A model generated the notes under the pieces. The model saw nothing but the letters and a program-made list of their open reading frames with translations. It was not told the origin of the DNA and searched no databases. Shown in pieces: positions 8,239 to 17,929 of a stretch of DNA of 64,000 bases (positions are counted from its first letter, which is position 1; the number at the start of each line of letters is the position of its first letter). Source of the stretch: Thalassobacillus sp. CUG 92003. GTDB taxonomy: Bacteria; Bacillota; Bacilli; Bacillales; Halobacillaceae. Made by a program: the position numbers and the translations under genes. The stretch covers positions 1-64,000 of the forward strand of contig NZ_JABLSJ010000007.1 of assembly GCF_013618635.1 (NCBI RefSeq). Direction: 5' to 3'.

Positions 8239-9046
8239 TTGTATCCCCTCCTGACTCAACAAAATGATGATTCAATCTCTGCTTTATAAAGGAAAGCGTA
8301 TCGTTCACAACCTCTTCCCATTCTGGTTCATTAAAGACTTCGTGGTATAAGTCTGGCCAATCTTGATACGTTTTATCATGAAGATCCACCATGTCAAACC
8401 ATTCTTCTGTTTTTTCCTTCTCAACCATCAAGTCCTGACCAGCCTGCATAACCAGCAGCGGCACATCAGGAAAGGCCTGATAATCTCGGAAAGCTTTTTC
8501 TATTCCGCTGGCGAATTCTGAATACCAGCGCACCGACACTTTTTTCAATATATAAGGGTCTTGTTTGTCTTGGGCAATAACGCGCGGGTTTCGGGTCACT
8601 TTTTCAGCAAATGTCGGCGTTTTCACTTTAAATTTAGGAAATAGCACATTCAACGCCTTTGTCAAACCTGTTAACCATTTGGACGGTGCGTCTTTTATGC
8701 CCAACGCCGGTGAAGATAATATAACACCGTTCACCTCAGGCCGGAGTTTCTGCATCGTTCTAATGACAACAATGCCGCCCATGCTGTGACCGATGACGAA
8801 CAAAGGCAATCCCAAACTTGAAGCCTCTTGCAGCCAAGCTGCTGTCTCTTCAATGTATTCTTCAAAAAAGTTGATATGGCCGCGATTTTCATATGTCGAA
8901 CCCTGTCCCGGGAGATCACCATAAATGACATGAAAGCCTTCTGACTGAAACTTTGCGGCCAATCGATCGTAGCGCCCGCTATGTTCAAACGCGCCATGAA
9001 CGATAACAAGCGTCGCAAGCGGTTCGTCTGCAAACAATTTTTTCAT
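8216..9046 (-). CDS. ytpA: Alpha/beta-hydrolase, phospholipase YtpA
   Basis: A 276-residue serine hydrolase. The nucleophile elbow is GHSMGG (Ser88). The Asp is probably in AGQD, and the His in LYHEVFNEPE near the C-terminus; HGAFEHSGRYDRLA near residue 18 is the oxyanion-hole region seen in monoacylglycerol-lipase-like proteins. B. subtilis YtpA is described as a lysophospholipase-type enzyme involved in making the phospholipid antibiotic bacilysocin. The ATG has a GGGGGG-rich site. First gene of the ytpA-ytpB unit. Confidence 0.86.
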   Translation of the reverse strand: MKKLFADEPLATLVIVHGAFEHSGRYDRLAAKFQSEGFHVIYGDLPGQGSTYENRGHINFFEEYIEETAAWLQEASSLGLPLFVIGHSMGGIVVIRTMQKLRPEVNGVILSSPALGIKDAPSKWLTGLTKALNVLFPKFKVKTPTFAEKVTRNPRVIAQDKQDPYILKKVSVRWYSEFASGIEKAFRDYQAFPDVPLLVMQAGQDLMVEKEKTEEWFDMVDLHDKTYQDWPDLYHEVFNEPEWEEVVNDTLSFIKQRLNHHFVESGGDTIEHPSPT

Positions 9047-9114
9047 TGTGTCCCCCCTGATTTCTTGTTGAAATTTGCTATACTAATTATATTAGTATTA
9101 TAAGGGGGAAAATG

Positions 9115-9630
9115 ATGATTTGCGAATATAAAGGTAAACATCCACACATCCATGAATCGGCGTTTATCGCTGAGGATACTGTTATAACGGGGGATGTCAC
9201 CATTGCAAAAGATGTCAGCATCTGGTTCAAAACAGTCATTCGAGGAGACGTGGCGCCAGTGAAAATCGGCAAATGGAGCAACATTCAGGACCTTAGTCTA
9301 CTTCATCAAAGCCCGAATCTGCCCTTAATTATAGGCGAAGGTGTTACAGTCGGTCACCAAGTTACGCTTCACTCAGCTCACATTGAAGATGACTCCCTTA
9401 TCGGGATGGGCACCATGATCCTGGATGGAGCAGTCATCGGTTCAGGCGCCTTTATTGGTGCGGGGAGTCTCGTGCCTCCTGGGAAAGAAATCCCGCCTCA
9501 CACACTAGCTTTTGGACGCCCTGCTAAAGTAGTACGTGAATTAAATGACCACGACTTGAAAGAAATGAAACGAATCCGTCAAACTTACATCGAAAAAGGT
9601 CGATATTATAGGGACAACCTGTCAACTTAG
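9115..9630 (+). CDS. ytoA: Gamma-carbonic-anhydrase-like left-handed beta-helix protein YtoA
   Basis: About 171 residues of hexapeptide repeats (HIHESAFIAEDTVITGDVTI and following), forming a left-handed beta-helix trimer. The zinc-site region is GHQVTLHSAHIEDDSLIGMG, with His in HQ, HS and H positions as in gamma carbonic anhydrases; FGRPAKVVREL closes the helix. Biochemical activity of the YtoA group is not established. Of two adjacent ATGs the second has better distance from GGGGG and matches the family start. It stands divergently from ytpA. Confidence 0.85.
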   Translation: MICEYKGKHPHIHESAFIAEDTVITGDVTIAKDVSIWFKTVIRGDVAPVKIGKWSNIQDLSLLHQSPNLPLIIGEGVTVGHQVTLHSAHIEDDSLIGMGTMILDGAVIGSGAFIGAGSLVPPGKEIPPHTLAFGRPAKVVRELNDHDLKEMKRIRQTYIEKGRYYRDNLST

Positions 9631-9673
9631 CCCCTGATTTTATTGGAGCTACGTAACTATAAGGAGGGGTGGT

Positions 9674-10558
9674 ATGTTCTTAGAACTTGGCATAGCTAGT
9701 GCTGCACTGGCTATAATGCTGTTTTTATTCTCATTTCGGTTAGAAACATCCCTGAGACGAATTGCACGCAAATACAGCTACTTGTTTACCGCATGTTCCC
9801 TCGCCTTAGGTGTCATGCTCTTACATCAAGACCAGGAGGAAGTCCGGGAGTCATTGAACAAGTGGATGGAGCAATCTTTCTCACAACGTGATCAACGTTC
9901 CATCCCTATTACATATGCGCTTCAGCAAGACAGCGAGCCTATGATCGAACAGTTTGAATTAAAGTCGGCTGTGAAAATCGACGCACCTTTATTATCACAA
10001 TATCCAGAGTTACCGCGCGGGTGCGAAGTCACTAGTTTGGCTATGCTGCTGAATTATCATAATATATCGGCTGATAAAATGACTCTGGCAGATGAGATAA
10101 AGAAAAACAAAGAACAACAGGAGATCATCAATGGTACAATCCATTACGGCCACCCTAACGAAGGTTTCGTTGGGGATATGTACAACCTGGCTAATGAGGG
10201 ATTTGGCGTTTATCACAAGCCGGTTGCGGATTTGGTCCGGCAATATGCAGGCGATCGAACGACAGATTTAACAGGAAAAGATTTCGCCTACATTTTAAAA
10301 AACCTGAATGAAGGGCAGCCTGTTTGGGTCATTACGAATACACAATATGAACACCTGCCCGACAGCCAATTTACTGAGTGGCAAACTCCTCAAGGGGAGA
10401 TCACCGTAACGCATAAAGAGCATGCCGTCCTTGTCACGGGGTATGACGAAGAGTTCATCTATTTCAATGATCCGTTAAACAAACACAAAAAAGCACCCCA
10501 CAGTTCCTTTAAAGAAGCCTGGGTGCAGATGGGCAAGCAAGCCATCACCATTAAGTGA
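9674..10558 (+). CDS. Membrane-anchored C39-like cysteine peptidase
   Basis: A 294-residue protein with two hydrophobic segments near residues 3-20 and 37-50, then a soluble Peptidase_C39_2-type domain. The catalytic Cys is C117 in RGCEVTSLAMLL. The His lies in HKEHAVLVTGYDEE and the Asp/Asn in FIYFNDP, the usual order for this papain-like fold. AAGGAGGGG precedes the ATG. Related Bacillus proteins are thought to work at the cell surface or on exported peptides; the substrate is unknown. Its 3' end overlaps asnB by 8 bases tail to tail. Confidence 0.82.
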   Translation: MFLELGIASAALAIMLFLFSFRLETSLRRIARKYSYLFTACSLALGVMLLHQDQEEVRESLNKWMEQSFSQRDQRSIPITYALQQDSEPMIEQFELKSAVKIDAPLLSQYPELPRGCEVTSLAMLLNYHNISADKMTLADEIKKNKEQQEIINGTIHYGHPNEGFVGDMYNLANEGFGVYHKPVADLVRQYAGDRTTDLTGKDFAYILKNLNEGQPVWVITNTQYEHLPDSQFTEWQTPQGEITVTHKEHAVLVTGYDEEFIYFNDPLNKHKKAPHSSFKEAWVQMGKQAITIK

Positions 10559-10572
10559 TGGTGAGCTTGCTT
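10535..10572 (+). terminator. Bidirectional terminator inside the overlapping ends of the C39 gene and asnB
   Basis: AAGCAAGC-CATCAC / GTGATGG-GCTTGCTT stem with T and A tracts on either side. It is built from the last codons of both convergent genes. Confidence 0.75.
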
Positions 10573-12458
10573 TTTGTTTGGTCTTCAGCTATCAAGTTTT
10601 GTATGGAATATTTCCGCTCGATGAAAATTTGATGCCACAACATGAACATAAGGACCGTCCATATCTTCCTGCTATAATCTGCTTTACCTTTACAATGATC
10701 ATCAAGCAAGTTTAAGATATAATCTTTTTTGATCAAGTAACCTGTTTCACTTTCTCTGATAAGATGCTTTGCCCATTCATTCATTTCGTTCTTTAACCAG
10801 TGTCGGATCGGAACAGGAAAACCAAGTTTCTTCCGATCGAGTACATGATCAGGTACGACTCCTCGTGAGGCCTGGCGAAGGATACGCTTTGTCGTGCCAT
10901 CCGCGATTTTCATGTCTTTTGGAATTTCACGTGCAACATTGAATACCTCTTTATCTAGAAAGGGCACTCTTAATTCCAAAGAGTGAGCCATTGTCATCTT
11001 ATCCGCCTTCAGTAAAATATCTCCACGCATCCACGTATGGATATCGATATATTGCATTTGGTTGACTGCATCATATCCTTCAGCATTTTCATAAAGGCCC
11101 TCTGTTAAGCTTTGATAATGTGAAGACTCATGAAAATCCTGGAGAATCTGACGTTTTTCATCTTCTTCAAACATTTTGGCATTACCGATGTAGCGCTCTC
11201 GTAACGGTGTTGTGCCGCGTTCTAGAAAACTTTTCCCGCGGACTCCTTCCGGCAGAACTTCGGCTACTTTAGCCAGCCCTTTATGAAACTTTTGCGGGAT
11301 GTGGTCAAACATTTTAAGAGATTCGGGCTCTCTGTAAATATTATAACCACCGAACAACTCATCACTACCTTCACCAGAGAGGACGACTGTCACATGCTTA
11401 CGCGCTTCCCGTGCCACGAAATACAATGGAACACACGCAGGGTCTGCCAGCGGGTCATCCATGTGATACATGATTTTAGGCAATTTCTTCATATATTCTT
11501 CTGCTGTAATGGTGTAGGAAATATTGTCGACATTTAATTGACGAGCTGTTTCTTTAGCCACATCCACTTCAGAATACCCTTCCCGTTCAAACCCTACAGA
11601 AAAGGTCTTGATATTGGGATTGAATTCCCTGGCCATGGCGACAATGATAGATGAGTCAATCCCCCCTGATAAAAAGGAGCCCACCGGAACATCACTGCGC
11701 ATATGTTTATTGACTGAATCATACATAACATCTTGAATTTGCTTGACCCAAGCTTGTCTGTCCATCAGTTTCGGCTGAAAGGTTGCATGAAAATAACGGA
11801 AAAATTGTATAGGTTCCCCTGCTTTTTTAACAAAATAATGGCCAGGCTCAGCTTTATATATGTCATCTGTCAATGTTAAGGGTTCCGGCACAAATTGAAA
11901 GCTTAAGTAATGTTGCAAAGCTTCTGTGTTGACGATTTCATTCTCATGAGCCAGCGTGATACTCTTCTTTTCAGAAGCAAAGTAAGTCCCTTCTTGTTTT
12001 TCTGTATAGAATAAAGGCTTGATGCCGAATGGGTCACGTGCGCCATACATAGTCTGCAATTCTTTGTCCCATATCAGGATGGAAAACATGCCACGAAGTT
12101 CTTTAAAAGCCTGCTCACGCTCAAAATGAAATAGCGCTGCAATGACTTCCGTATCAGACTCCGTTTCAAATTCCGCTCCTGCTTTCAATAGCTGTTCACG
12201 GAGTTCCACATAATTATAAATTTCACCGTTGAAAACCATCCAATATCGTTCATCTTCATAACTCAAAGGCTGCTGCCCGCTGTCAATATCGATTATACTT
12301 AACCGTCGAAAGCCGAATGATACATATTCATCATGAAAATATCCTTCATCATCCGGACCACGGTGTCTTAATACATTGCATTGTTGTTGAAAAGTTGATT
12401 GTTCTTCTTCAGAAGGCTGACCCGGCTGGTTTCGGAGCACCCCAATAAAACCACACAT
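10551..12458 (-). CDS. asnB: Asparagine synthetase (glutamine-hydrolysing)
   Basis: About 635 residues. It converts Asp, Gln and ATP to Asn. The N-terminal Ntn glutaminase begins MCGFIGV, with Cys2 as nucleophile, so the start is set at 12458, not at the upstream ATG, which lies inside the promoter -10. The synthetase half has the PP-loop SGGIDSS and GEGSDELFGGY. Length agrees with B. subtilis AsnB (632). It precedes metK and pckA in the same order as in B. subtilis. Confidence 0.95.
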   Translation of the reverse strand: MCGFIGVLRNQPGQPSEEEQSTFQQQCNVLRHRGPDDEGYFHDEYVSFGFRRLSIIDIDSGQQPLSYEDERYWMVFNGEIYNYVELREQLLKAGAEFETESDTEVIAALFHFEREQAFKELRGMFSILIWDKELQTMYGARDPFGIKPLFYTEKQEGTYFASEKKSITLAHENEIVNTEALQHYLSFQFVPEPLTLTDDIYKAEPGHYFVKKAGEPIQFFRYFHATFQPKLMDRQAWVKQIQDVMYDSVNKHMRSDVPVGSFLSGGIDSSIIVAMAREFNPNIKTFSVGFEREGYSEVDVAKETARQLNVDNISYTITAEEYMKKLPKIMYHMDDPLADPACVPLYFVAREARKHVTVVLSGEGSDELFGGYNIYREPESLKMFDHIPQKFHKGLAKVAEVLPEGVRGKSFLERGTTPLRERYIGNAKMFEEDEKRQILQDFHESSHYQSLTEGLYENAEGYDAVNQMQYIDIHTWMRGDILLKADKMTMAHSLELRVPFLDKEVFNVAREIPKDMKIADGTTKRILRQASRGVVPDHVLDRKKLGFPVPIRHWLKNEMNEWAKHLIRESETGYLIKKDYILNLLDDHCKGKADYSRKIWTVLMFMLWHQIFIERKYSIQNLIAEDQTKSKLTIT

Positions 12459-12483
12459 AAACGTGCCTCTCTTTCTGCCATTC

Positions 12484-12513
12484 ATTATAGTGTCTTTGTC
12501 TAGGTTCTGTTAA
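12484..12513 (-). promoter_or_regulatory. Sigma-A promoter of asnB with overlapping dyad
   Basis: TTAACA (12508-12513), 18-bp spacer, consensus TATAAT (12484-12489) on the minus strand. An 18-bp imperfect dyad, CTGTTAAACTTTCAACAG at 12507-12524, overlaps the -35 box and could be an operator. Confidence 0.65.
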
Positions 12514-12601
12514 ACTTTCAACAGCGACTTCGTCTAAAAAAGTATATCACAAATATAAACAAGGTTCGATAAGATATCACGTGATAGGTTCCCTAGTCCC
12601 A

Positions 12602-12769
12602 GAACAAAGGCGCAAGCCCCCCGGAAGCTCCGACACGCATAAGCAAAACACCAGGAGGAAGGTGGCCTTTCCTTCCGCAGGGTGGGTTGCTTATGTCCCG
12701 AGGATCTGGGCGTGGCTAATTAAGTATGTGTTATCCACATGGCCAAAATTTTATAGTTTCCTAAGCAAT
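12602..12769. repeat. Intergenic structured repeat, family B copy 1
   Basis: About 168 bp nearly identical over most of its length to 28403-28584. Shared blocks include CACCAGGAGGAAGGTGG, CTTTCCTTCCGC, GGGTTGCTTATGTC and TTTTATAGTTTCCTAAGCAAT. Inner inverted repeats (GCATAAGCAA with TTGCTTATG; GGAGGAAGG with CCTTCC) would fold into a long hairpin. It lacks about 14 bp present in copy 2. No coding frame is credible here. Confidence 0.85.
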
Positions 12770-12776
12770 GAAAAAA

Positions 12777-12801
12777 CCAGGCGTTAAATAACAACGCCTG
12801 G
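12777..12801 (-). terminator. Terminator of metK
   Basis: CCAGGCGTT/AACGCCTGG stem followed by a run of six T on the minus strand, 22 bases after the metK stop codon. Confidence 0.85.
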
Positions 12802-12822
12802 CACAAAAACGCCCACCTGCAA

Positions 12823-14016
12823 TTAGAATCGTTTCTTCAACTCCACTGCTTTATCCGTTTGTTCCCACGGAAATGCTTTGTCTGTACGACCAAAATGACC
12901 AAAAACAGCTGTATCCCGGTAAATCGGTCGTCTTAAATCCAGCATCTTAATAATGCCTGCTGGGCGAAGATCAAATAATTCGCGTACAGCCGCGACCAAT
13001 TCTTCCTCACTGACCACTCCTGAACCAAAGGTATCGATGGAAATGGAAACAGGTTGCGCAACCCCAATCGCGTAGGCAAGCTGGACTTCACAGCTGTCAG
13101 CTAATTCGGCAGCTACAATATTTTTTGCGACATATCGAGCGGCATAAGCGGCAGACCGGTCTACCTTTGTAGCATCCTTTCCGCTAAAAGCTCCTCCTCC
13201 ATGACGCGCATAACCACCGTAAGTATCCACGATAATTTTCCGACCGGTTAACCCTGCATCACCTTGAGGTCCGCCGATCACAAAGCGGCCAGTAGGGTTG
13301 ATAAAGTACTTCGTCGTGTCATCGATTAACTCCGCAGGCACGACCGGCGTAATCACATATTTTTTCAAATCCTCTTGAATTTGGCTGAGCGATACTTCCT
13401 CTGCATGCTGCGTCGATATGACAATCGTATCTACTCTTAGCGGACGATTGTGTTCATCGTATTCGACTGTAACCTGTGTTTTACCATCCGGACGTAGATA
13501 CTCAAGCGTATTGTCTCTCCTGACAGCAGATAAACGTCTGGCAAGTTTGTGGGCAAGTGAAATGGGCAATGGCATCAATTCACTCGTTTCATTATTAGCG
13601 TAACCAAACATCAGACCTTGATCACCCGCTCCGATGGACTCCAATTCTTTTTCCGTCATTTGGCCTTCTCTGGTTTCAAGCGCTTGGTCCACCCCTCCAG
13701 CTATGTCGGGAGACTGCTCATCAATTGCAGTCAGGACAGCACACGTGTCTGCATCAAAGCCGTATTTCGCTCTGGTATAACCAATGTCCTTAATGGTTTG
13801 ACGTACGATCGTAGGTATATCCACGTAGGTAGACGTGCTAATTTCACCTGACACTAACACAAGCCCTGTCGTAACCGTTGTTTCACAAGCAACCCGGGCA
13901 TTGGGATCGTTTGTTAAAATTTCGTCTAAAATGGCATCGGATATTTGATCACAGATCTTATCCGGATGCCCTTCTGTTACAGATTCTGAAGTGAACAACC
14001 GGCGACTTGCAGGCAT
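12823..14016 (-). CDS. metK: S-adenosylmethionine synthetase
   Basis: A 397-residue methionine adenosyltransferase making SAM from methionine and ATP. Signatures: [13 protein letters not shown] near the N-terminus, [12 protein letters not shown], and the P-loop-like [16 protein letters not shown]. Length is typical. It has a long leader carrying a SAM-I riboswitch, so its own product should shut off transcription. Gene order asnB-metK-pckA is that of B. subtilis. Confidence 0.98.
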   Translation of the reverse strand: MPASRRLFTSESVTEGHPDKICDQISDAILDEILTNDPNARVACETTVTTGLVLVSGEISTSTYVDIPTIVRQTIKDIGYTRAKYGFDADTCAVLTAIDEQSPDIAGGVDQALETREGQMTEKELESIGAGDQGLMFGYANNETSELMPLPISLAHKLARRLSAVRRDNTLEYLRPDGKTQVTVEYDEHNRPLRVDTIVISTQHAEEVSLSQIQEDLKKYVITPVVPAELIDDTTKYFINPTGRFVIGGPQGDAGLTGRKIIVDTYGGYARHGGGAFSGKDATKVDRSAAYAARYVAKNIVAAELADSCEVQLAYAIGVAQPVSISIDTFGSGVVSEEELVAAVRELFDLRPAGIIKMLDLRRPIYRDTAVFGHFGRTDKAFPWEQTDKAVELKKRF

Positions 14017-14210
14017 TCTCTAAAACTCCTCCTTCACATAAATCCAAAAATTTAGACGGAACTACTCCTCCAGTGATGAATAAGAAACGAACCAATCCTT
14101 ATATATTGTGTCAGCTAAGTAAGTTTTTTTCTATATCTCATACATCATATGCATATAATGTAAATGAGACAGGGGAAACGCAATCATTTCCCTTATAGGC
14201 TCTAAAAAAG

Positions 14211-14364
14211 AAAAAACCTTTCCTATTGTGAGGAAAGGGAATGGTTCCTTTCGCTCTTATCGTCCAAGACCTATGGCCTTGCTGCAGTTGAGCACCTTTT
14301 CACTTCCACGTGATGGTTGCCGGGCTTCTCAGGGGCTGTCCCTCCACCAACTCCGGATAAGAGA
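14211..14364 (-). promoter_or_regulatory. SAM-I (S-box) riboswitch of metK
   Basis: On the minus strand the aptamer runs from CTCTTATCC (14355-14363) through GGTGGAGGGAC and AAGCCCGGCAACC to the closing P1 strand GATAAGAGC (14253-14262). A terminator stem CCTTTCC/GGAAAGG with a T run follows at 14211-14240. These are the defining S-box blocks. SAM binding favours termination. A further roughly 190-nt untranslated stretch reaches the metK start. Confidence 0.95.
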
Positions 14365-14381
14365 GTTTCCGTTCGAAATTT

Positions 14382-14410
14382 ATCGTAACCAAATTGAAGC
14401 TTAATGTCAA
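14382..14410 (-). promoter_or_regulatory. Sigma-A promoter of the metK leader
   Basis: TTGACA (14405-14410), 17-bp spacer, TACGAT (14382-14387) on the minus strand, directly upstream of the S-box. Confidence 0.75.
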
Positions 14411-14523
14411 TTCAAGTCAGTTTGACTTCACCCTCAATAAGGAGCACATTATTTAATATCAAGAAATGGACCACAATGAAAATTAATAATCAACCCTAAA
14501 ATAGTATGGACTAATAACATTAA

Positions 14524-14534
14524 TGTGTTATACT
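14524..14534 (+). promoter_or_regulatory. pckA promoter -10 with CcpN-like operator
   Basis: TGTGTTATACT matches the published CcpN consensus TRTGHYATAYW at every position and contains the likely -10 box TATACT (14529-14534); TGGACT at 14507-14512 is a weak -35. CcpN represses pckA and gapB during glycolytic growth in B. subtilis. ACTAATAA occurs on both sides of the site as a direct repeat. Confidence 0.6.
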
Positions 14535-14599
14535 AATAATCATAATTTGTCACATATATCCGTGCCTGACGGTAAAAATTTCGCAAAGGCGGGTTAGAA

Positions 14600-16189
14600 A
14601 TGAGCACAATCAATCAAATGTCGCAATTAAAAACAATGTTAAGGCAAGATAATGTTTATCACGACCTTTCCGTTCCCCAACTGGTCGAAAACATATTACA
14701 ACGAAACGAAGCTGATTTAACGTCCAGTGGTGCTGTCAGGGCAACTACCGGGACCTATACCGGGCGCTCGCCACAAGATAAATTCATTGTACGTGATCAA
14801 GAATCAGATTCCGTTGTGAATTGGGGACCCACCAACCAGGCCATCGATGAAGAGACATTCATCAATCTTTATCACAAAGTCCTTCATCATATGGGGCAAA
14901 ACCAACAGTTATTTGTCTTTAATGGATTTGCTGGTGCCGACCATGACCATCGTTTGCCCATCCAGGTCGTAACTGAATTTGCCTGGCACAATTTATTTGC
15001 CCGCCAACTCTTCATTCGCCCTGATACGGATGAACTTAAAGAGCATGAACCTGAATTCAACGTTGTATCGGCTCCAACCTTCAAAGCGGACCCCTCAAAA
15101 GATGGCACGCATTCCGAAGCGTTTGTGATGATATCATTTAAACATCGAACCGTCCTGATTGGGGGAACCGAATACGCTGGCGAAATAAAAAAGTCCATTT
15201 TTTCCGTCATGAATTTCTTGCTTCCAACTAAAAATGTGCTTCCCATGCACTGTTCCGCAAATGTGGGTTCGAAACATGATGTAGCTTTGTTTTTCGGCCT
15301 TTCAGGGACAGGTAAAACAACCTTGTCAGCTGATGAGCACCGCCGGTTAATCGGTGATGATGAACATGCTTGGTCCGACCATGGCGTGTTTAATATTGAA
15401 GGCGGATGCTACGCCAAATGCATCAATTTGTCACAAGAGAAGGAGCCGCAAATTTACAACGCCATCCGTTTCGGTTCCGTATTAGAGAACGTCAACCTTA
15501 CAGAAGGCACACGCGAACCAGATTTTGACGACACGTCCTTAACAGAAAATACGAGAGCTGCTTATCCTATTCAAAATATCGATCATATTATTCAGCCTAG
15601 CATAGCGGGCCACCCCAATACGATCATTTTCCTAACTGCTGATGCCACGGGTGTCTTGCCTCCCATCAGTAAGCTGACCAAAGAACAGGCTATGTATCAT
15701 TTTCTCAGCGGCTACACAAGTAAATTGGCTGGAACCGAACGAGGGGTAACGTCTCCACAAGCAACGTTTTCAGCCTGTTTCGGAGCGCCTTTCCTCCCGC
15801 TTCCACCAGCAACCTATGCAGAAATGCTAGGCGAGAAAATTGATCAGTATGACAGTCAGGTTTATCTTGTCAATACAGGTTGGACAGGTGGTCCGTATGG
15901 TGAAGGAAAACGCATGAAGCTCTCATATACAAGAGCGATGGTTCAAGCGGCACTCGAAGGAGCCTTTGATCATGTGGAAACACATCAAGATCCTTTCTTC
16001 GGGCTGCACATTCCTCTCCAGTGCCCAGGCGTGCCTGACGAGGTTTTAATTCCAAGACAGACTTGGGAGGATCGTGTAGCTTACGATCAGAGTGCTTCTC
16101 AACTGGCGATGAAGTTTCATGAGAACTTTAAGCAATTTCGCCACGCAGGTGAAAATATCGCCCAAGCAGGTCCCTGCTACAAAGGGTAA
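14600..16189 (+). CDS. pckA: Phosphoenolpyruvate carboxykinase (ATP)
   Basis: A 529-residue ATP-dependent PEP carboxykinase, the entry step of gluconeogenesis (oxaloacetate to PEP). It shows the kinase-1a P-loop [11 protein letters not shown], the metal-binding GDDEHAW (kinase-2), and [13 protein letters not shown] near the N-terminus. Full length. AAAGGCGGG lies upstream of the ATG. Probably repressed by CcpN when glycolytic substrates are present; transcription ends at a strong hairpin. Confidence 0.97.
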   Translation: MSTINQMSQLKTMLRQDNVYHDLSVPQLVENILQRNEADLTSSGAVRATTGTYTGRSPQDKFIVRDQESDSVVNWGPTNQAIDEETFINLYHKVLHHMGQNQQLFVFNGFAGADHDHRLPIQVVTEFAWHNLFARQLFIRPDTDELKEHEPEFNVVSAPTFKADPSKDGTHSEAFVMISFKHRTVLIGGTEYAGEIKKSIFSVMNFLLPTKNVLPMHCSANVGSKHDVALFFGLSGTGKTTLSADEHRRLIGDDEHAWSDHGVFNIEGGCYAKCINLSQEKEPQIYNAIRFGSVLENVNLTEGTREPDFDDTSLTENTRAAYPIQNIDHIIQPSIAGHPNTIIFLTADATGVLPPISKLTKEQAMYHFLSGYTSKLAGTERGVTSPQATFSACFGAPFLPLPPATYAEMLGEKIDQYDSQVYLVNTGWTGGPYGEGKRMKLSYTRAMVQAALEGAFDHVETHQDPFFGLHIPLQCPGVPDEVLIPRQTWEDRVAYDQSASQLAMKFHENFKQFRHAGENIAQAGPCYKG

Positions 16190-16226
16190 ATGAATCTTGT
16201 TTCCTCATCTCCTCATATATAGATAA

Positions 16227-16257
16227 GGGGTACCGCATCTGCGGTACCCCTTTTTTA
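16227..16257 (+). terminator. Bidirectional terminator between pckA and ytkD
   Basis: Perfect stem GGGGTACCGC/GCGGTACCCC with T6 on the plus strand; it abuts the ytkD stop codon. Confidence 0.9.
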
Positions 16258-16746
16258 TTATGATTGTGATGTTCCATTTAAATTCATTACATCGATTTGC
16301 CTCAAACTGAACGGCAATACTCCATCCTTCATCATAAAGCTATATCGCCTGTCTTTTTTAATATTTGAAGGTAAGGCATCCAACAACATTGGACCGTTCG
16401 TTTCAAAGTAATGTTGACGGGCATACAGAGTAGAAGCACGAGCGAAATAGATGTTCTTAATAATCGTGCCTCCCCGACCTTCTACAAAGTATTGGCCTAT
16501 GTAAGTCAATTCAGAAACTTCTCCCCCCGTCTCCTCCATCACTTCACGTACAGCTGCCTCATCAGGTGTTTCCCCATCCTCCACTTTACCTCCTGGGAAT
16601 TCGAGGCCACGATCTTTATGCTTCGTTAACAACCATTGTTTTCCGAAGCGGCAAATGACCCAAACGTGTTTCGGGTACTCAGAAAAAGGATGGGAATCAA
16701 ATGATAACTTCACTTGGTTATGATAATAATCGTAGAATGTTTTCAT
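16258..16746 (-). CDS. ytkD: Nudix hydrolase YtkD (MutTA-like)
   Basis: About 162 residues. The Nudix box GGKVEDGETPDEAAVREVMEET is complete (written across residues near 57-79, with REVMEE glutamates for metal). KHVWVICRFGKQWLLTKHKDRGLEFPGGK is the YtkD-type N-half. B. subtilis YtkD hydrolyses 8-oxo-dGTP and can remove pyrophosphate from RNA 5' ends. The ATG at 16746 matches the family N-terminus; a TTG three codons earlier is the alternative. Located beside pckA as in B. subtilis. Confidence 0.88.
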   Translation of the reverse strand: MKTFYDYYHNQVKLSFDSHPFSEYPKHVWVICRFGKQWLLTKHKDRGLEFPGGKVEDGETPDEAAVREVMEETGGEVSELTYIGQYFVEGRGGTIIKNIYFARASTLYARQHYFETNGPMLLDALPSNIKKDRRYSFMMKDGVLPFSLRQIDVMNLNGTSQS

Positions 16747-17051
16747 TGTCTTCAACTGCCTTCTGCACTAAGCTCTAATAACGACTTTGATATGAAACCC
16801 CCATAAACTTCAGGTATTCCAGATAGAATGGCGCTCCTAAAATCGCACGTCTTTTTGATGGTACCATAGAGGTCGTGGAATACAAAGCTCGATTTTACGT
16901 AGAATCCTTTTGAAACAGAGGTGCATCTACACGTATTATACCTTTCCATTAATTTTGCTAAACTTGAAAAAAGTTGACAAAATGTGAAACTTCGCTCACT
17001 ACAGAACCGTATAAACAGTCAGTTTACACTATTTTTGGGGAGGGGAGTTTT

Positions 17052-17882
17052 ATGAAACGTAGAGTGTGGGGGATAGCCTGCGTGCTTATGGCGGTGTTCG
17101 TATTGACGGCTTGCTCAGCCAGTGAACAGGCCAAACTTCAAGACATCTATTCACAGGCCAATGAAGCCAGCAAAGAGCTTGACAGTTTAGCAGTAGATAT
17201 GACGATGGAACAACAAATGGATTTAACCGGGATCACCGGTGCCGATGGGAAGGAAAATTTGCCCGGTATGAATGGCATGAACATGGAAAGCGAAATCCAG
17301 GCAGAGATGATCACAGACCCATTGGCTCTCCATCAAACAATGACCATGATGGGGCAAGAAGTCGAAATGTACTATAAAGAGGATGAGATGTATATCTCCC
17401 AGCCTGGAACAAACGGCTGGATGAAGGCTCCTAAAGAAATGATGAAACAAATCAATCAGATGACCAACGTCCAGCAAACACCTGCTGAGCAACTAGATCT
17501 ACTTAAAGATTATGTCGATGACTTTACGATGGAAGAAGACGACGACCATTATACGCTGTCTTTCAGCTCAAAAGGGGATAATGTTAAACAACTAATTGAG
17601 GAAACAATGAAACAAGCGCTGCCAGAAGACCAATGGGACGATCAAATGATGGACGCTGTAACTGTGGAACAACTTAGCTACACGTTTAAGATTGCTAAAG
17701 ATACACATTACCCAGAGTCATTTGATATGGCAATGGAATTTACAGTAGATGAGAATGGAGAAACATCCACCATCAGTCAAAAAGTCAACGGTGATTATAG
17801 CAAATTTAATGAAATCGGCGACATTGAAATACCTCAAGAAGTCAGTGAAAATGCAACGGAGATGCCTAACCTCCAGCAATAA
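17052..17882 (+). CDS. Secreted lipoprotein, DUF6612-like
   Basis: A 276-residue lipoprotein. A signal peptide MKRRVWGIACVLMAV... ends in the lipobox VLTAC with Cys21. The mature part is rich in Met, Asp and Glu and looks like a LolA/LppX-type beta-sheet shell (SFSSKGDNVKQL; DTHYPESFDMAMEFTVDENGE), the DUF6612 arrangement found in Bacillaceae. The long frame starts at 16974, but GGGGAGGGG stands just before the ATG at 17052. Function unknown; binding of a hydrophobic ligand at the outer membrane face is a guess from fold. Confidence 0.8.
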   Translation: MKRRVWGIACVLMAVFVLTACSASEQAKLQDIYSQANEASKELDSLAVDMTMEQQMDLTGITGADGKENLPGMNGMNMESEIQAEMITDPLALHQTMTMMGQEVEMYYKEDEMYISQPGTNGWMKAPKEMMKQINQMTNVQQTPAEQLDLLKDYVDDFTMEEDDDHYTLSFSSKGDNVKQLIEETMKQALPEDQWDDQMMDAVTVEQLSYTFKIAKDTHYPESFDMAMEFTVDENGETSTISQKVNGDYSKFNEIGDIEIPQEVSENATEMPNLQQ

Positions 17883-17890
17883 GGTGATAA

Positions 17891-17929
17891 TTGAAAAAAG
17901 GGTGGCCTGAGCGGTCACCCTTTTTTCAA
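17891..17929 (+). terminator. Bidirectional terminator after the lipoprotein gene
   Basis: TTGAAAAAAGGGTG/CACCCTTTTTTCAA, perfectly paired; its right arm contains the stop codon of the opposing gene. Confidence 0.9.

Noticed and set aside
12459-12485. Upstream start of asnB
   Set aside because: It would remove the Cys2 nucleophile from the N-terminus, and its ATG lies in the -10 box.
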